Origin: Candidatus Westeberhardia cardiocondylae
GTDB taxonomy: Bacteria; Pseudomonadota; Gammaproteobacteria; Enterobacterales; Enterobacteriaceae
Length of the DNA: 64,000 nt
Direction of reading: 5' to 3'
NCBI GenBank assembly: GCA_024648785.1
Contig: JABYQB010000002.1
Location: 37,763-101,762 of the forward strand
Shown: one piece after another, positions 9,628 through 21,868 of the stretch
How the letters are laid out: each line of letters opens with the position of its first letter
How positions within the stretch are numbered: position 1 is the first letter of the stretch
The notes under the pieces: generated by a model
Seen by the model: only the letters and a program-made list of their open reading frames with translations
What the model was told of the DNA's origin: nothing
The model's database searches: none
Program-made: the position numbers and the translations under genes

Positions 9628-9939
9628 ATGTATGCAATATTTCAGTATGGCGCAAAACAATATAAAGTGAGTAATAAACAAATTATTCGTTTTGAAAAAA
9701 TAGATTTAGAAATTAATAAGATTTTAGTGTTTGATAAAATTTTGATGGTTGTTGATAAACATAAAGTTAAAGTTGGTTATCCATTTATTAAAGATGTTAA
9801 AATTTTTGCAAATGTTTTAAAACATGGTCGTTTTGATAAAATTTTAATAATAAAATATAATAGACGTAAACATCATAAGAAAAGTTTAGGTCATCGTCAA
9901 TGGTATACTGATGTTAAAATAAATAATATTGTTGTATAA
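9628..9939 (+). CDS. rplU: 50S ribosomal protein L21
   Basis: L21 binds 23S rRNA. It has 103 residues, as in E. coli. MYAIFQYGAKQYKV, VGYPFIKD and the C-terminal KYNRRKHHKKSLGHRQWYT are diagnostic. AAGGA lies upstream at a good distance. It is first in an rplU-rpmA-obgE group in conserved order, 47 bases before rpmA. Confidence 0.97.
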   Translation: MYAIFQYGAKQYKVSNKQIIRFEKIDLEINKILVFDKILMVVDKHKVKVGYPFIKDVKIFANVLKHGRFDKILIIKYNRRKHHKKSLGHRQWYTDVKINNIVV

Positions 9940-9986
9940 ATTGATATTTATTGTAATTTATATTTTAAAAATTATATAGGAAAGTT

Positions 9987-10238
9987 ATGGCACATAAAAA
10001 AGCTGGTGGTTCTACTAGAAATGGTAGAGATTCTTGTGGTAAACGCCTAGGTGTTAAGCATTTTGGTGGTGAATTAATTAAATCTGGTGTTATTATTGTA
10101 AGACAGCGTGGAACAAAGTTTCATGCAGGAATAAATGTTGGTTGTGGTCGTGATCATACTTTATTTGCATTGAGGTGTGGTAGAGTAAAATTTGAAGTTA
10201 AAGGTTATAAAAAAAGAAAGTTTGTTTCAGTTTTTTAG
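9987..10238 (+). CDS. rpmA: 50S ribosomal protein L27
   Basis: The N-terminus of L27 reaches the peptidyl-transferase centre. [20 protein letters not shown] and GVKHFGGE are kept, including the basic N-terminal tail. The length of 83 residues is typical, and the C-terminus KKRKFVSVF is close to E. coli. The ribosome-binding site AGGAAAG lies just upstream. obgE follows after 90 bases. Confidence 0.97.
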   Translation: MAHKKAGGSTRNGRDSCGKRLGVKHFGGELIKSGVIIVRQRGTKFHAGINVGCGRDHTLFALRCGRVKFEVKGYKKRKFVSVF

Positions 10239-10289
10239 TTTTAGTTGTATTTTAAAATAATTTATATTTTTAATATATTTATATGTTAA

Positions 10290-11351
<1,062 letters not shown>

Positions 11352-11979
11352 TATTTATTTAGTTTAATTATATTTTGTATAGGTTAAATTAATATTTTTA
11401 GTTTTTTAGAATTTAAATATGTTTTGTTTTTTATTTTTATTTTTTATTTATTTGTATTTTTGTTTTAATTTTTATTTTTTTAAAAATTTATTTATGTTTT
11501 AAAAAAATTAATAATTTATTTTATTTTTAACATTTATATTATTAATTTAAAATATTTTATTAAACAAATTATTTATTTTAAATATTTTAATATTTTTATT
11601 TAAATTAATTGTAATATTAATGTATAAAATTTTATTTATTATAAAATTTAATATTATATAAATTTTATTAAAATTGATTGTAAAAATACTTTATTTTTTT
11701 GAAAAACAAATTTATTATTTTTTATTATTTTGTTAATATGTAAAATTTTTATTAGATAAATTATTCTATTATTGTAATTTGTTTTATATATTAAAATATA
11801 AAAATTATATATTTTACTAAATTTAATTTAGAATATAACATATATTATTATATTGTAAATAAATTTTATAAACTTTGATAATTTATTTATGTACATAATA
11901 GTGAATTGTTAATTAAAAAATATATTGTGCATTTTTGTTTTTTTTCATTTTTGAAAGATTTGAAATATTAGAGGTATAT
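11352..11979. other. Gene-free spacer between obgE and greA
   Basis: About 630 bases of nearly pure A/T. The genes between obgE and greA in E. coli (dacB among them) are gone with no visible remnant. The greA promoter should be near the right end. I found no convincing hairpin, repeat or RNA gene. Confidence 0.55.
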
Positions 11980-12456
11980 ATGAAAAAAATTCCAATGACT
12001 TTATGTGGCTTTAAACAGCTTCGTCAAGAACTTGAATATCTTAAAAATATACGTCGATCTCAAATTATTGAATCTCTTTCTGAAGCAAGGAAACATGGTG
12101 ATTTAAAAGAAAATGCTGAATATCATTCAGCTAGGGAACAACAAGCTTTTTGTGAGTGTAGAATTCAAGAAATAGAAATTAAACTTTCACATTCTGAGAT
12201 TATTGATGTAACTAAACTTACACCTAGTAATAGAGTAATTTTTGGAGTAACTGTTAGTATAAATAATTTAGATACAAAAAGAATATATAAATATAAGATT
12301 GTTGGTGATGATGAAGCAGATTTTAAAAAAAATTTAATTTCTATTAATTCTCCACTTGCTAGAGGTCTAGTTGGTAGAGAAGAGGGTGATGTTGTTGTTA
12401 TTAGAACACCTCGAGGGAATGTGGAATATAAAATTGTTAAAGTTGAATATGTATGA
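11980..12456 (+). CDS. greA: Transcript cleavage factor GreA
   Basis: GreA enters the secondary channel of RNA polymerase and triggers cleavage of backtracked transcripts. The N-terminal coiled coil carries the acidic tip ([20 protein letters not shown], with the Asp and Glu needed for cleavage). The C-terminal globular domain ends [13 protein letters not shown] chose the ATG at 11980, which follows GAGG at 11971-11974 and gives exactly the E. coli length of 158. The frame stays open back to 11935, but that extension does not match the family. Confidence 0.96.
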   Translation: MKKIPMTLCGFKQLRQELEYLKNIRRSQIIESLSEARKHGDLKENAEYHSAREQQAFCECRIQEIEIKLSHSEIIDVTKLTPSNRVIFGVTVSINNLDTKRIYKYKIVGDDEADFKKNLISINSPLARGLVGREEGDVVVIRTPRGNVEYKIVKVEYV

Positions 12457-12765
12457 TAATTATTAATATTTATTTTTTTATTAAAAAATTATTTATATAA
12501 TTTTTATAGATTTTAATATTGATTATTTTGATGATATTACTTATTAGTATAATATTTTAATGTCTATGTAATATAATAGATATTGTTAAAATATATAATT
12601 TTATAATAATATTTTATTTTATGTGTAAAATTTATTAAAATATTTTAATATTATTTATTTATATTTATTTTAATTTTCTAATTTAGTTAATGAAATTTTT
12701 TAAAAAAGCTAATATTATATTAATAAATTATTTAATGATAAATAAAAATTACTAATAATTTTTGT
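12457..12765. other. Gene-free spacer between greA and rlmE
   Basis: About 310 bases with no supported gene. In E. coli yhbY (an RNA-binding CRM protein) lies here facing rlmE; no trace of it remains. No hairpin or promoter stands out. Confidence 0.5.
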
Positions 12766-13386
12766 ATGATTAAAAATCGTTCTTTAAGTTCTTTATCTTG
12801 GTTGCGAAGACACCGTAATGACATATATGTTCGTAAGTCAAAGTATCATGGATTTCGTTCTCGTTCCTGGTTTAAAATTTCTGAAATACAAAAAAAAGAT
12901 AAAATATTTTATTCTGGTATGGTTGTAATAGAATTGGGTTCTTCACCTGGAGGTTGGTCGCAGTTTATATTGAATGAAATTGGAATTACAGGATATCTTG
13001 TTTCTTGTGATATAATTGAAATGAAAGTATTAGAAGGCATGGATTTTGTACACGGTAATATTTATAATTTGAAAACGGTAAATAATATTTTGGGAAAAGT
13101 TAAAAATAGAAAAGTTCAAGTTGTTTTGTCTGATATATCTCCAAATTTGAGTGGAATTTCAATAATTGACATTTCTAAATTTACATATCTTATAAAATTT
13201 TTATTATGTACATTTTATGATGTTATTTCTTCGAGAGGAAAATTTTTAATTAAAGTTTTTCAAGGTGAGGATTTTGAAGATTCATTAAAGGAAATAAGTT
13301 ATTTGTTTAAAGAAGTAAAAATTCGTAAACCAAAATCTTCCAGATTTAATTCTCGGGAAGTGTATATTGTAGCTACCAAGAAATAA
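12766..13386 (+). CDS. rlmE: 23S rRNA (Um2552) 2'-O-methyltransferase RlmE
   Basis: RlmE (FtsJ/RrmJ) methylates the ribose of U2552 in the A-loop of 23S rRNA, a late step in 50S assembly. The SAM site is VIELGSSPGGWSQF at about residues 63-76. The catalytic K-D-K-E set is visible in SWFKISE, LSDISPN, KVFQGEDF and SREVYIVA. It has 206 residues, close to 209 in E. coli, and is followed by ftsH in the conserved pair. Confidence 0.96.
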   Translation: MIKNRSLSSLSWLRRHRNDIYVRKSKYHGFRSRSWFKISEIQKKDKIFYSGMVVIELGSSPGGWSQFILNEIGITGYLVSCDIIEMKVLEGMDFVHGNIYNLKTVNNILGKVKNRKVQVVLSDISPNLSGISIIDISKFTYLIKFLLCTFYDVISSRGKFLIKVFQGEDFEDSLKEISYLFKEVKIRKPKSSRFNSREVYIVATKK

Positions 13387-13445
13387 AATAGGATGTGTTG
13401 TTTTTATTTTAAAATATTAAAATATGAGGTTAATTTTTAATTAAT

Positions 13446-15293
<1,848 letters not shown>

Positions 15294-15683
15294 TTAATGT
15301 TTTTTTAAAAAATTATTTACTTTTTTTATTTAATTTTTTTAATTTTGTTTGTTGTTTTTAGTTTATTTTATTACAAAATTTTTTACAATTTTATTGTATT
15401 AAGGATATGAGTATTCTAAATTTTATTTCATATTTATTTTATGATTATAATAAAATATATTAATTTATATATATATATTCTTATTAAGAAATGTATGATG
15501 TTTTGTGTTAATTTTTGATGATTTATCATTTATTGTAAATATTTTTGTTTTATTTAATAAAAAATTATTTATATTTGTATAAAATAATTATTGCATTTGA
15601 CTTATTATAAGTTATACTCATTATGTGTTTTATTTTTTTTAATAATTTTTTATTTTTATTTTTTAATATGGTGTAATACTATT
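15294..15683. other. Gene-free spacer between ftsH and secG
   Basis: About 390 bases. folP and glmM, which lie here in E. coli, have been deleted and leave no recognisable motif. The frame of secG stays open upstream to about 15591, but those 31 codons (Phe/Tyr/Leu-rich) do not match SecG. Confidence 0.5.
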
Positions 15684-16012
15684 ATGTATGAAATAATTTT
15701 AACAATTTTTTTGTTTGATATAATTTGTTTAGTAACATTTATTATGTTACAACAAGGAAGAAGTATTGGATCAGGATATTCATTTAATACAAATAATTCT
15801 GATATTTTTTTATCATCTAGTTATGTTAGTAGTTTTATGAATAAGGTTATTATTTTTTGTTCATTAGTTTTTTTTTGTTTAGTCTTTTATTAGTTAATTT
15901 TAATTATTATCAATATACAGATGAATGTAAATTGGGTTATTTAGATAAAGATAAAGTTGAATGTGATAAAAATATTATTTTAGATAATTCTTTTGAAGAT
16001 ATACCGAATTAA
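15684..16012 (+). CDS. secG: Preprotein translocase subunit SecG (frameshifted at a T9 tract)
   Basis: SecG is the small two-helix subunit of the SecYEG export channel. MYEIILTIFLFDII and IMLQQGRS match E. coli from residue 1. The open frame stops at 15891-15893 after only 69 residues, in the middle of the second membrane helix. Adding one T to the T9 run at 15868-15876 restores FFLFSLLLVNFN, which matches E. coli FFIISLVLGNIN. The frame then runs to a TAA at 16010-16012, ending in EDIPN, like E. coli SDIPN. The repaired protein has 109 residues (E. coli 110). The intact downstream frame argues against simple decay. Confidence 0.88.
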
Positions 16013-16039
16013 ATTTTAGTTGTTAATTTTTTAATTTAT

Positions 16040-16127
16040 GCCGAGGTGGTGGAATTGGTATACACGCTACTTTGAGGTGGTAGTTTCCCTTGTTCGGGTT
16101 TTGCAGGTTCAAATCCTGTCCTCGGTA
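16040..16127 (+). tRNA. leuU: tRNA-Leu (GAG)
   Basis: This is a class II cloverleaf with a long variable arm. The acceptor pairs GCCGAGG with CCTCGGT (a G-U at the end), and the discriminator is A. The anticodon GAG is at 16074-16076 in loop TTGAGGT. It lies between secG and tRNA-fMet, as in E. coli with argG removed. CCA is not encoded. Confidence 0.96.
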
Positions 16128-16141
16128 TTATATAATATTTT

Positions 16142-16215
<74 letters not shown>

Positions 16216-16616
16216 CCTATTTTAAAATTTTAATATTAATTCATATTTAAATTATAATTTTATTTAATTATTTTAATTATTATTTTTTTATATCTTTATA
16301 AGATATTTTATAAAAATTTTTAAAAAAATTTTTTGTTTTTATTAATTATCGTGTATCTATAAGTATTTAATTATAAATTTTATAATTTTATAGTTATTAA
16401 ATTATTAGATTTTATATTTGTTACTATATTGTTAAAGTTTATTTTTATTATATTAGTGTTTTATTTTTTTAAAAAATCATTAATCATAAAATATAAAGTA
16501 TAATTAATTTATTTAATAAATAATAAAATAATAAAAATTTTAATTATTTATTTAATATTTAATGGTTTTAAAAAGTTATTTAAGATTTTTCATTATATAT
16601 TTTAAGGATTATTAAG
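16216..16616. other. Gene-free spacer between tRNA-fMet and nusA
   Basis: About 400 bases. rimP, which starts the nusA operon in E. coli, has been lost with no motif left. A small hairpin at 16290-16306 is listed separately. The nusA ribosome-binding site AAGGA lies near 16603. Confidence 0.5.
16290..16309 (+). terminator. Possible terminator after the tRNA pair
   Basis: ATATCTT (16290-16296) and AAGATAT (16300-16306) pair perfectly around a 3-base loop, followed by three T. It lies 75 bases after tRNA-fMet. The stem has only one G-C pair, so it would be weak, and may be chance in such A/T-rich sequence. Confidence 0.25.
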
Positions 16617-18107
16617 ATGAATAAAGAAGTTCTTTCTGTTATTGAATCTGTTTCTAATGAAAAATCTATTCCTAAAGAAAAGATTTTCGAAGCTTTAGAA
16701 ACAGCTTTAACTATAGCAACTAAAAAACAATATGAATGTGATATTGATGTTAGAGTTGATATAAATAGAAAATCTGGAAATTTTACAACTTTTCGTCGTT
16801 GGTTGATTGTACAAAAAGTAATTTATCCAACACGAGAGATTACTTTAGAGGCAGTACAAATAGAAAATCCAAAAGCAAGTGTTGGTGAATATGTTGAGGA
16901 TGAAATGACATCTATTTCTTTTGATAGAATTTCCACACAGACTGCTAAACAAGTTATTGTTCAAAAAGTTCGTTCTGCTGAAAGATTAATTATCATAAAT
17001 CAATTTCGTAAATATGAAAATAAAATTGTACACGGAGTAGTAAAAAAAGTGAATAAAGATAATATTATTGTAGATTTAGGTAATCATGCAGATGCTATAC
17101 TTTATCGTGATGATATATTACCAAAAGAAAATTTTAGATTAGGTGACCGTATACGTGGAATTTTGTATGCAATTCGTCCAGAAGAAAAGGGTGTTCAGTT
17201 ATTTATGAGTAGATCAAAAATAGAAATGTTATTGGAATTGTTTCGTATTGAAGTTCCTGAGATAAATGAAGGAATTATAGAAATAAAATCTGTTGCTAGA
17301 GATCCAGGATTACGATCAAAGATTGCCGTTAAAACTAAAGATAAACGTATAGATCCTGTTGGAGCATGTGTTGGAATGCGTGGTTCTAGAGTGCAAGCTG
17401 TTTCTGATGAATTAAATGGTGAAAGAATAGATATTATTTTGTGGGATGATAATCCTGCTAAATTTGTAATTAATGCTATGTCACCTTCTGAAGTAAATTC
17501 TATTGTTTTAGATGAAGATAAACATACTATGGATATTGCAGTAGAAGTTAATAATCTTGCTAAAGCTATTGGTAAAAATGGACAAAATGTTCGTTTAGCT
17601 TCTCAAATTAGCGGGTGGGATTTAAATGTTATGACAACGGAAGATTTGAATAAAAAACGTCAAGAAGAAATAATGTTGTCTTTAAATATTTTTACAACTA
17701 AACTAAATATTAGTGATAATATTGCTTTAATTTTAATAAATGCTGGTTTTTATTCTCTTGAAGAATTAGCTTATGTTCCTATTAATGAATTATTAGAAAT
17801 AAAAGAAATTGAAAAAGAGACAATTTTGATGATTAGAGAAAAATCTAAAAATATTTTAACTACTTTTGCATTAAGTAATGAAGAGGATAATTTTGTAAAA
17901 AATGTTCCTTCTGAAGATTTGTTAATGTTACCAAAACTAGATCGTGATATGGCGTTTAAATTAGCTAAATTTGGTATTTGTACTTTAAAAGATCTTGCTG
18001 ATCAAGGTGTTGATGATTTAATTGAGATTGATGGTTTAAATAGTAAAAAAGCAGGAGAACTAATTTTGGCTGCCAGAGATATTTGTTGGTTTAAAAATGA
18101 TATATAG
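16617..18107 (+). CDS. nusA: Transcription elongation/termination factor NusA
   Basis: NusA binds RNA polymerase and modulates pausing, termination and antitermination. The N-terminal domain (about 1-130), S1 domain (about 135-200), two KH domains ([16 protein letters not shown] and [14 protein letters not shown]) and the two C-terminal acidic repeats (about 360-496) are all present. Its length of 496 residues is almost the E. coli length, unusual for so reduced a genome. infB follows after 30 bases. A ribosome-binding site AAGGA precedes the ATG. Confidence 0.97.
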   Translation: MNKEVLSVIESVSNEKSIPKEKIFEALETALTIATKKQYECDIDVRVDINRKSGNFTTFRRWLIVQKVIYPTREITLEAVQIENPKASVGEYVEDEMTSISFDRISTQTAKQVIVQKVRSAERLIIINQFRKYENKIVHGVVKKVNKDNIIVDLGNHADAILYRDDILPKENFRLGDRIRGILYAIRPEEKGVQLFMSRSKIEMLLELFRIEVPEINEGIIEIKSVARDPGLRSKIAVKTKDKRIDPVGACVGMRGSRVQAVSDELNGERIDIILWDDNPAKFVINAMSPSEVNSIVLDEDKHTMDIAVEVNNLAKAIGKNGQNVRLASQISGWDLNVMTTEDLNKKRQEEIMLSLNIFTTKLNISDNIALILINAGFYSLEELAYVPINELLEIKEIEKETILMIREKSKNILTTFALSNEEDNFVKNVPSEDLLMLPKLDRDMAFKLAKFGICTLKDLADQGVDDLIEIDGLNSKKAGELILAARDICWFKNDI

Positions 18108-18137
18108 AATATTACATAATTATTATAAAGGAATATT

Positions 18138-20702
18138 ATGACAGATATAACAGTAAAGTTACTTTCTTTGGAAATTAATACTTCAGTTGATAGGTTGTTA
18201 AAACAATTTTCTGAAGCTGGTATAAATAAAACAGAGTTAGATTATGTAACTCAGAAAGAAAAAGAAATATTATTATTATATTTGAAAAATAATAAAGGTG
18301 ATAATTTAAATGAATTGATTTTACAAAGAAAAAAACATAGTTTATTAAATGTTTTTGGTGTGGGTGGTAAAAATAAATCTATTCAAGTTGAAATACGAAA
18401 AAAAAGGATTTTTTTAAAAAAATCAAGTTTTGTTCAAGAAAATCATATACGTAATAATGAAATATTAAATAAAAATAATGATATTAATCATATTGTAAAT
18501 ATTAAAAAAAATATTGATAATATTAAAAATTTAAAAAATGTTAAAAATGTTTTTCCTCGTTCTTTAAAAGAAAAAAAAAATAATTTTGTTAGAGTTGATA
18601 AGGAAAAATTTTTTCAAAAGACTAAAAGGGGTCTTATTAAAGATAAAGATAAATGGAATAAAGCTTCTTTTTTAAAGAAAGCAAGTGTTATTGATCAAGA
18701 TATAAATTTTAAAGATAATTGTTTTCATAATAGTAAAAAATATATGCATGATTTTGAAAACAATAGTAATAAATCGTATTGTCAAAGTAATAAGAATTCT
18801 GTAAAAGATAAAGATTTTTCTTATTATTTAGATTATAAAGTTTTTCGGAAAAATGATAATGATAGTATTTCAAACACTGTTAGTACTCAATATGAAAATA
18901 AAAAAAATAATATTTTTTCACGTAAAGCAAATATAAATACAAAAAAAAATAAAAAAAGACGTATAATTGTTGATGATTTTACCATATCGGAATTATCTAA
19001 TAAAATTTCTGTGAAATCTTCAGAAGTTATGAAGATTGTTAGTAAATTAAATATTGGTATTGTAAACGTTAATCAAAAAATTCCAAAAAAAATTGTAAAA
19101 TTTATTGTAGAAAAATTTGGTTATCAAGTTGTTCTTCATAAGAAAGATTTTTTAGAAGATTCCATAGTATCTTACAGAAAGTTGCATAATGATAGTTTTA
19201 TTTCTTTACCAAGAGCTCCTGTAGTTACTATAATGGGGCATGTTGATCATGGAAAAACTTCATTATTAGATTATATTCGTTCGGAAAAAACAATTTTAAA
19301 AGAAATTGGAGGAATTACTCAAAGAATTGGAGCATATCATGTAAAAACTAATAATGGAATTATTACTTTTATTGATACACCAGGTCATGAAGCATTTAGT
19401 TTAATGAGAATGAGAGGTGCGAATATTACAGATATTGTAGTATTAGTTATAGCTATAGATGATGGTTTAATGCCACAAACTATTGAGTCAATTCAGTATG
19501 CTAAGAAAGCACAGGTTCCAATAATAGTAGCTATCAATAAAATTGATAAATTAACAACAAATTTAGATAATATTAAAAAAGAATTGTTTACTTATGGTAT
19601 TCAATCGGAAGATTGGGGGGGTGAAAATCAATTTGTATGTATTTCTGCTAAATTTGGAACAGGTATTGATGATTTATTGTGTGCCATTTTAGCTCAAGCT
19701 GAAATTATGGAATTAAAATCTGTTTATGATTGTATGGCTTCTGGTATAGTTATTGATTCATATTTAAATAGAGGGTATGGACCAATTACTACTATATTGG
19801 TTAAAGAAGGTACAATTAAAAAAGGTGATATTGTATTATGTGGTTTGGAATATGGAAGAATAAGAGCTATTCGTGATGAATTTGGTAGAAATATTATTTC
19901 TGCAGGCCCTTCAACTCCTGTTGAAATTATTGGTTTATCAAATGTTACTATTGTTGGTGATAAAGCCATTGTTGTTGATAACGAAAGAAAAGCTAAAGCA
20001 GTAGCTATTAATCGTAAGGAAAAATTTAAAGAGTTGAAATTATATAATCAAGAAAAAAAATCGGTATCGGGAAATATTTTTACTAAAATTAAAAATAATA
20101 AAGTAATTATATATAACATTGTATTAAAAACTGATACTCAAGGTTCTCTTGAAGCAATTAGTAATTCTTTATTAATTTTATCTAATGAGTTAATTAAAAT
20201 TAAAATAATTGGGTGTGGTGTTGGTGATGTTACAGATAGTGATGTTATGTTAGCATTATCAGCTAACTCTGTATTAATTGGGTTTAATGTTCGTCTTGTT
20301 ACATTAATTCGTGAATCTTTTTATGAAGAACGTATAGATATTCGTATGTATTCGATTATTTATAATTTAATAGATGATATTAAAAATGAAATATCCAAAA
20401 TTTTGTCATTAAAATGTGATAAACAAATTATTGGTTTAGCTAGGGTTCAAAATGTTTTTAGTTCTGTTATATTTGATATTGTTTGTGGTTGTATTGTAAT
20501 TAAAGGTGTTTTGAAAAAGAATAATAATATGTGTATATTTCGTAATAAAAATATTATATATGAAGGTAAATTGGAATCTTTACGTCGTTTTAAAAATGAT
20601 GTTGATGAAGTTAATTGTGGCATGGAGTGTGGTATTGGTATTAAAAATTTTTCTGATATTCATTTGGGTGATATTATAAAGGTATTTGATAATAAAATTT
20701 AA
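18138..20702 (+). CDS. infB: Translation initiation factor IF2
   Basis: IF2 is the GTPase that brings fMet-tRNA to the 30S subunit. The N-terminal domain begins TDITVKLLSLEINTSVD. Residues about 75-280 are a low-complexity Lys/Asn-rich linker with an A10 run at 18571-18580. The G domain has G1 GHVDHGKTS, G3 DTPGHEAF and G4 NKID. Domains II-IV follow to residue 854. Its length is near the 890 of E. coli, so the variable linker was kept in size but not in sequence. It is preceded by nusA and followed by rbfA. Confidence 0.97.
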   Translation: MTDITVKLLSLEINTSVDRLLKQFSEAGINKTELDYVTQKEKEILLLYLKNNKGDNLNELILQRKKHSLLNVFGVGGKNKSIQVEIRKKRIFLKKSSFVQENHIRNNEILNKNNDINHIVNIKKNIDNIKNLKNVKNVFPRSLKEKKNNFVRVDKEKFFQKTKRGLIKDKDKWNKASFLKKASVIDQDINFKDNCFHNSKKYMHDFENNSNKSYCQSNKNSVKDKDFSYYLDYKVFRKNDNDSISNTVSTQYENKKNNIFSRKANINTKKNKKRRIIVDDFTISELSNKISVKSSEVMKIVSKLNIGIVNVNQKIPKKIVKFIVEKFGYQVVLHKKDFLEDSIVSYRKLHNDSFISLPRAPVVTIMGHVDHGKTSLLDYIRSEKTILKEIGGITQRIGAYHVKTNNGIITFIDTPGHEAFSLMRMRGANITDIVVLVIAIDDGLMPQTIESIQYAKKAQVPIIVAINKIDKLTTNLDNIKKELFTYGIQSEDWGGENQFVCISAKFGTGIDDLLCAILAQAEIMELKSVYDCMASGIVIDSYLNRGYGPITTILVKEGTIKKGDIVLCGLEYGRIRAIRDEFGRNIISAGPSTPVEIIGLSNVTIVGDKAIVVDNERKAKAVAINRKEKFKELKLYNQEKKSVSGNIFTKIKNNKVIIYNIVLKTDTQGSLEAISNSLLILSNELIKIKIIGCGVGDVTDSDVMLALSANSVLIGFNVRLVTLIRESFYEERIDIRMYSIIYNLIDDIKNEISKILSLKCDKQIIGLARVQNVFSSVIFDIVCGCIVIKGVLKKNNNMCIFRNKNIIYEGKLESLRRFKNDVDEVNCGMECGIGIKNFSDIHLGDIIKVFDNKI

Positions 20703-20784
20703 AAATAATATGATTATTACTATATTTTATTTATTAAATAGTTTAATAAAATATTTTTGATGAAATTTTGAGGTTGTAGATTTT

Positions 20785-21144
20785 ATGTTTAAAGAATACA
20801 ATCGTACACATAAAGTTGCTAGAGAAATACATAGAAATGTTTCTTGTATTTTACAACGTGTAGTTCAAGATCCTAGAATTGGAATAGTTACTATTACTGA
20901 AGTTAATATGTCACGAGATTTATGTTATGCAAAGATTTTCGTAACTTTTCTTAATTATAAGAAACAAAAAGAAATAAAAATTGCGATTAAATTATTACAA
21001 AATATGTCTGGTTTGATTCGTTTTTTAATATTAAAATATATTAACCTTAGATTTGTTCCAAAATTAATTTTTATGTATGATTATTCTTTATTAAATGGTA
21101 TTAAGATATTTAAATTAGTTGATAAGTCCTGTAAAAATAAGTAA
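20785..21144 (+). CDS. rbfA: 30S ribosome-binding factor RbfA
   Basis: RbfA is a KH-like factor needed for late 16S rRNA maturation and cold growth. REIHRNVSCILQRVVQDPRIG and the segment around RDLCYAKIFVTFL are typical. It has 119 residues; the variable C-terminal tail is short. GAGG lies upstream of the ATG. truB, which follows in E. coli, is missing, leaving about 250 bases before rpsO with no recognisable remnant. Confidence 0.94.
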   Translation: MFKEYNRTHKVAREIHRNVSCILQRVVQDPRIGIVTITEVNMSRDLCYAKIFVTFLNYKKQKEIKIAIKLLQNMSGLIRFLILKYINLRFVPKLIFMYDYSLLNGIKIFKLVDKSCKNK

Positions 21145-21395
21145 TATTTTTTTTTATGTGTTTAATATACATTAATAATTCAATAATATTTTTTATAATT
21201 TTTTAATTTTATTTTTTATTTATTAGTTTGTGTTTTAGTCTATTAATTAGAAATTAAAATATTTATTATGTAATTTTATTCTATTATTAATTAGAAAAGT
21301 AAATTTTGTAACTATTTTAAACTTAAATTTTGTATTTTATAACAAAATCATTTTTTTAATTTATGATTTATTTAATTTTGGGTGATAATTATATT

Positions 21396-21665
21396 ATGAA
21401 TGAATGTAAGTTATTAAAAAAAAATATTATTTTAAAATTTGGTGATTCTATAAAAAATAGTGGTTCTTCTGAAGTTCAAATTGCTATTTTGACTTATAGA
21501 ATTAATTATTTAAATATTCATTTTTCACATCATAAAAAAGATTACCATAGTCGTTTTGGTTTGTTCCGCATGATTTCTAAAAGAAGAAAATTGCTTGATT
21601 ATTTAAAAAATCAAGATTTTAATAAGTATATTAATTTAATAAAAGAATTAGGTTTACGTCGTTAA
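21396..21665 (+). CDS. rpsO: 30S ribosomal protein S15
   Basis: S15 is a primary binder of the central domain of 16S rRNA. SSEVQIAILTYRINYL, HHKKDYHSRFGLFRMISKRRKLLDYL and the C-terminal LGLRR are diagnostic. I chose the ATG at 21396, which gives exactly 89 residues as in E. coli. The frame stays open back to 21363 but that part does not match the family. It is upstream of pnp, the conserved pair. Confidence 0.96.
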   Translation: MNECKLLKKNIILKFGDSIKNSGSSEVQIAILTYRINYLNIHFSHHKKDYHSRFGLFRMISKRRKLLDYLKNQDFNKYINLIKELGLRR

Positions 21666-21868
21666 AATATAAATAATTTTTAATATTGATTAAATATTGT
21701 ATTTCAAAAAAATAAATTATTATAAAATATAAATATATTAGTTGAAAGTATTTTAATGATACTGTTATAATTCACTATATTATATTTTTAATAAAATTTA
21801 TTTTATAAAATTTCATTTTGAAAATATATTTTTTATTTTAATTTATTGTATTAAAAAAGGAAAATATT

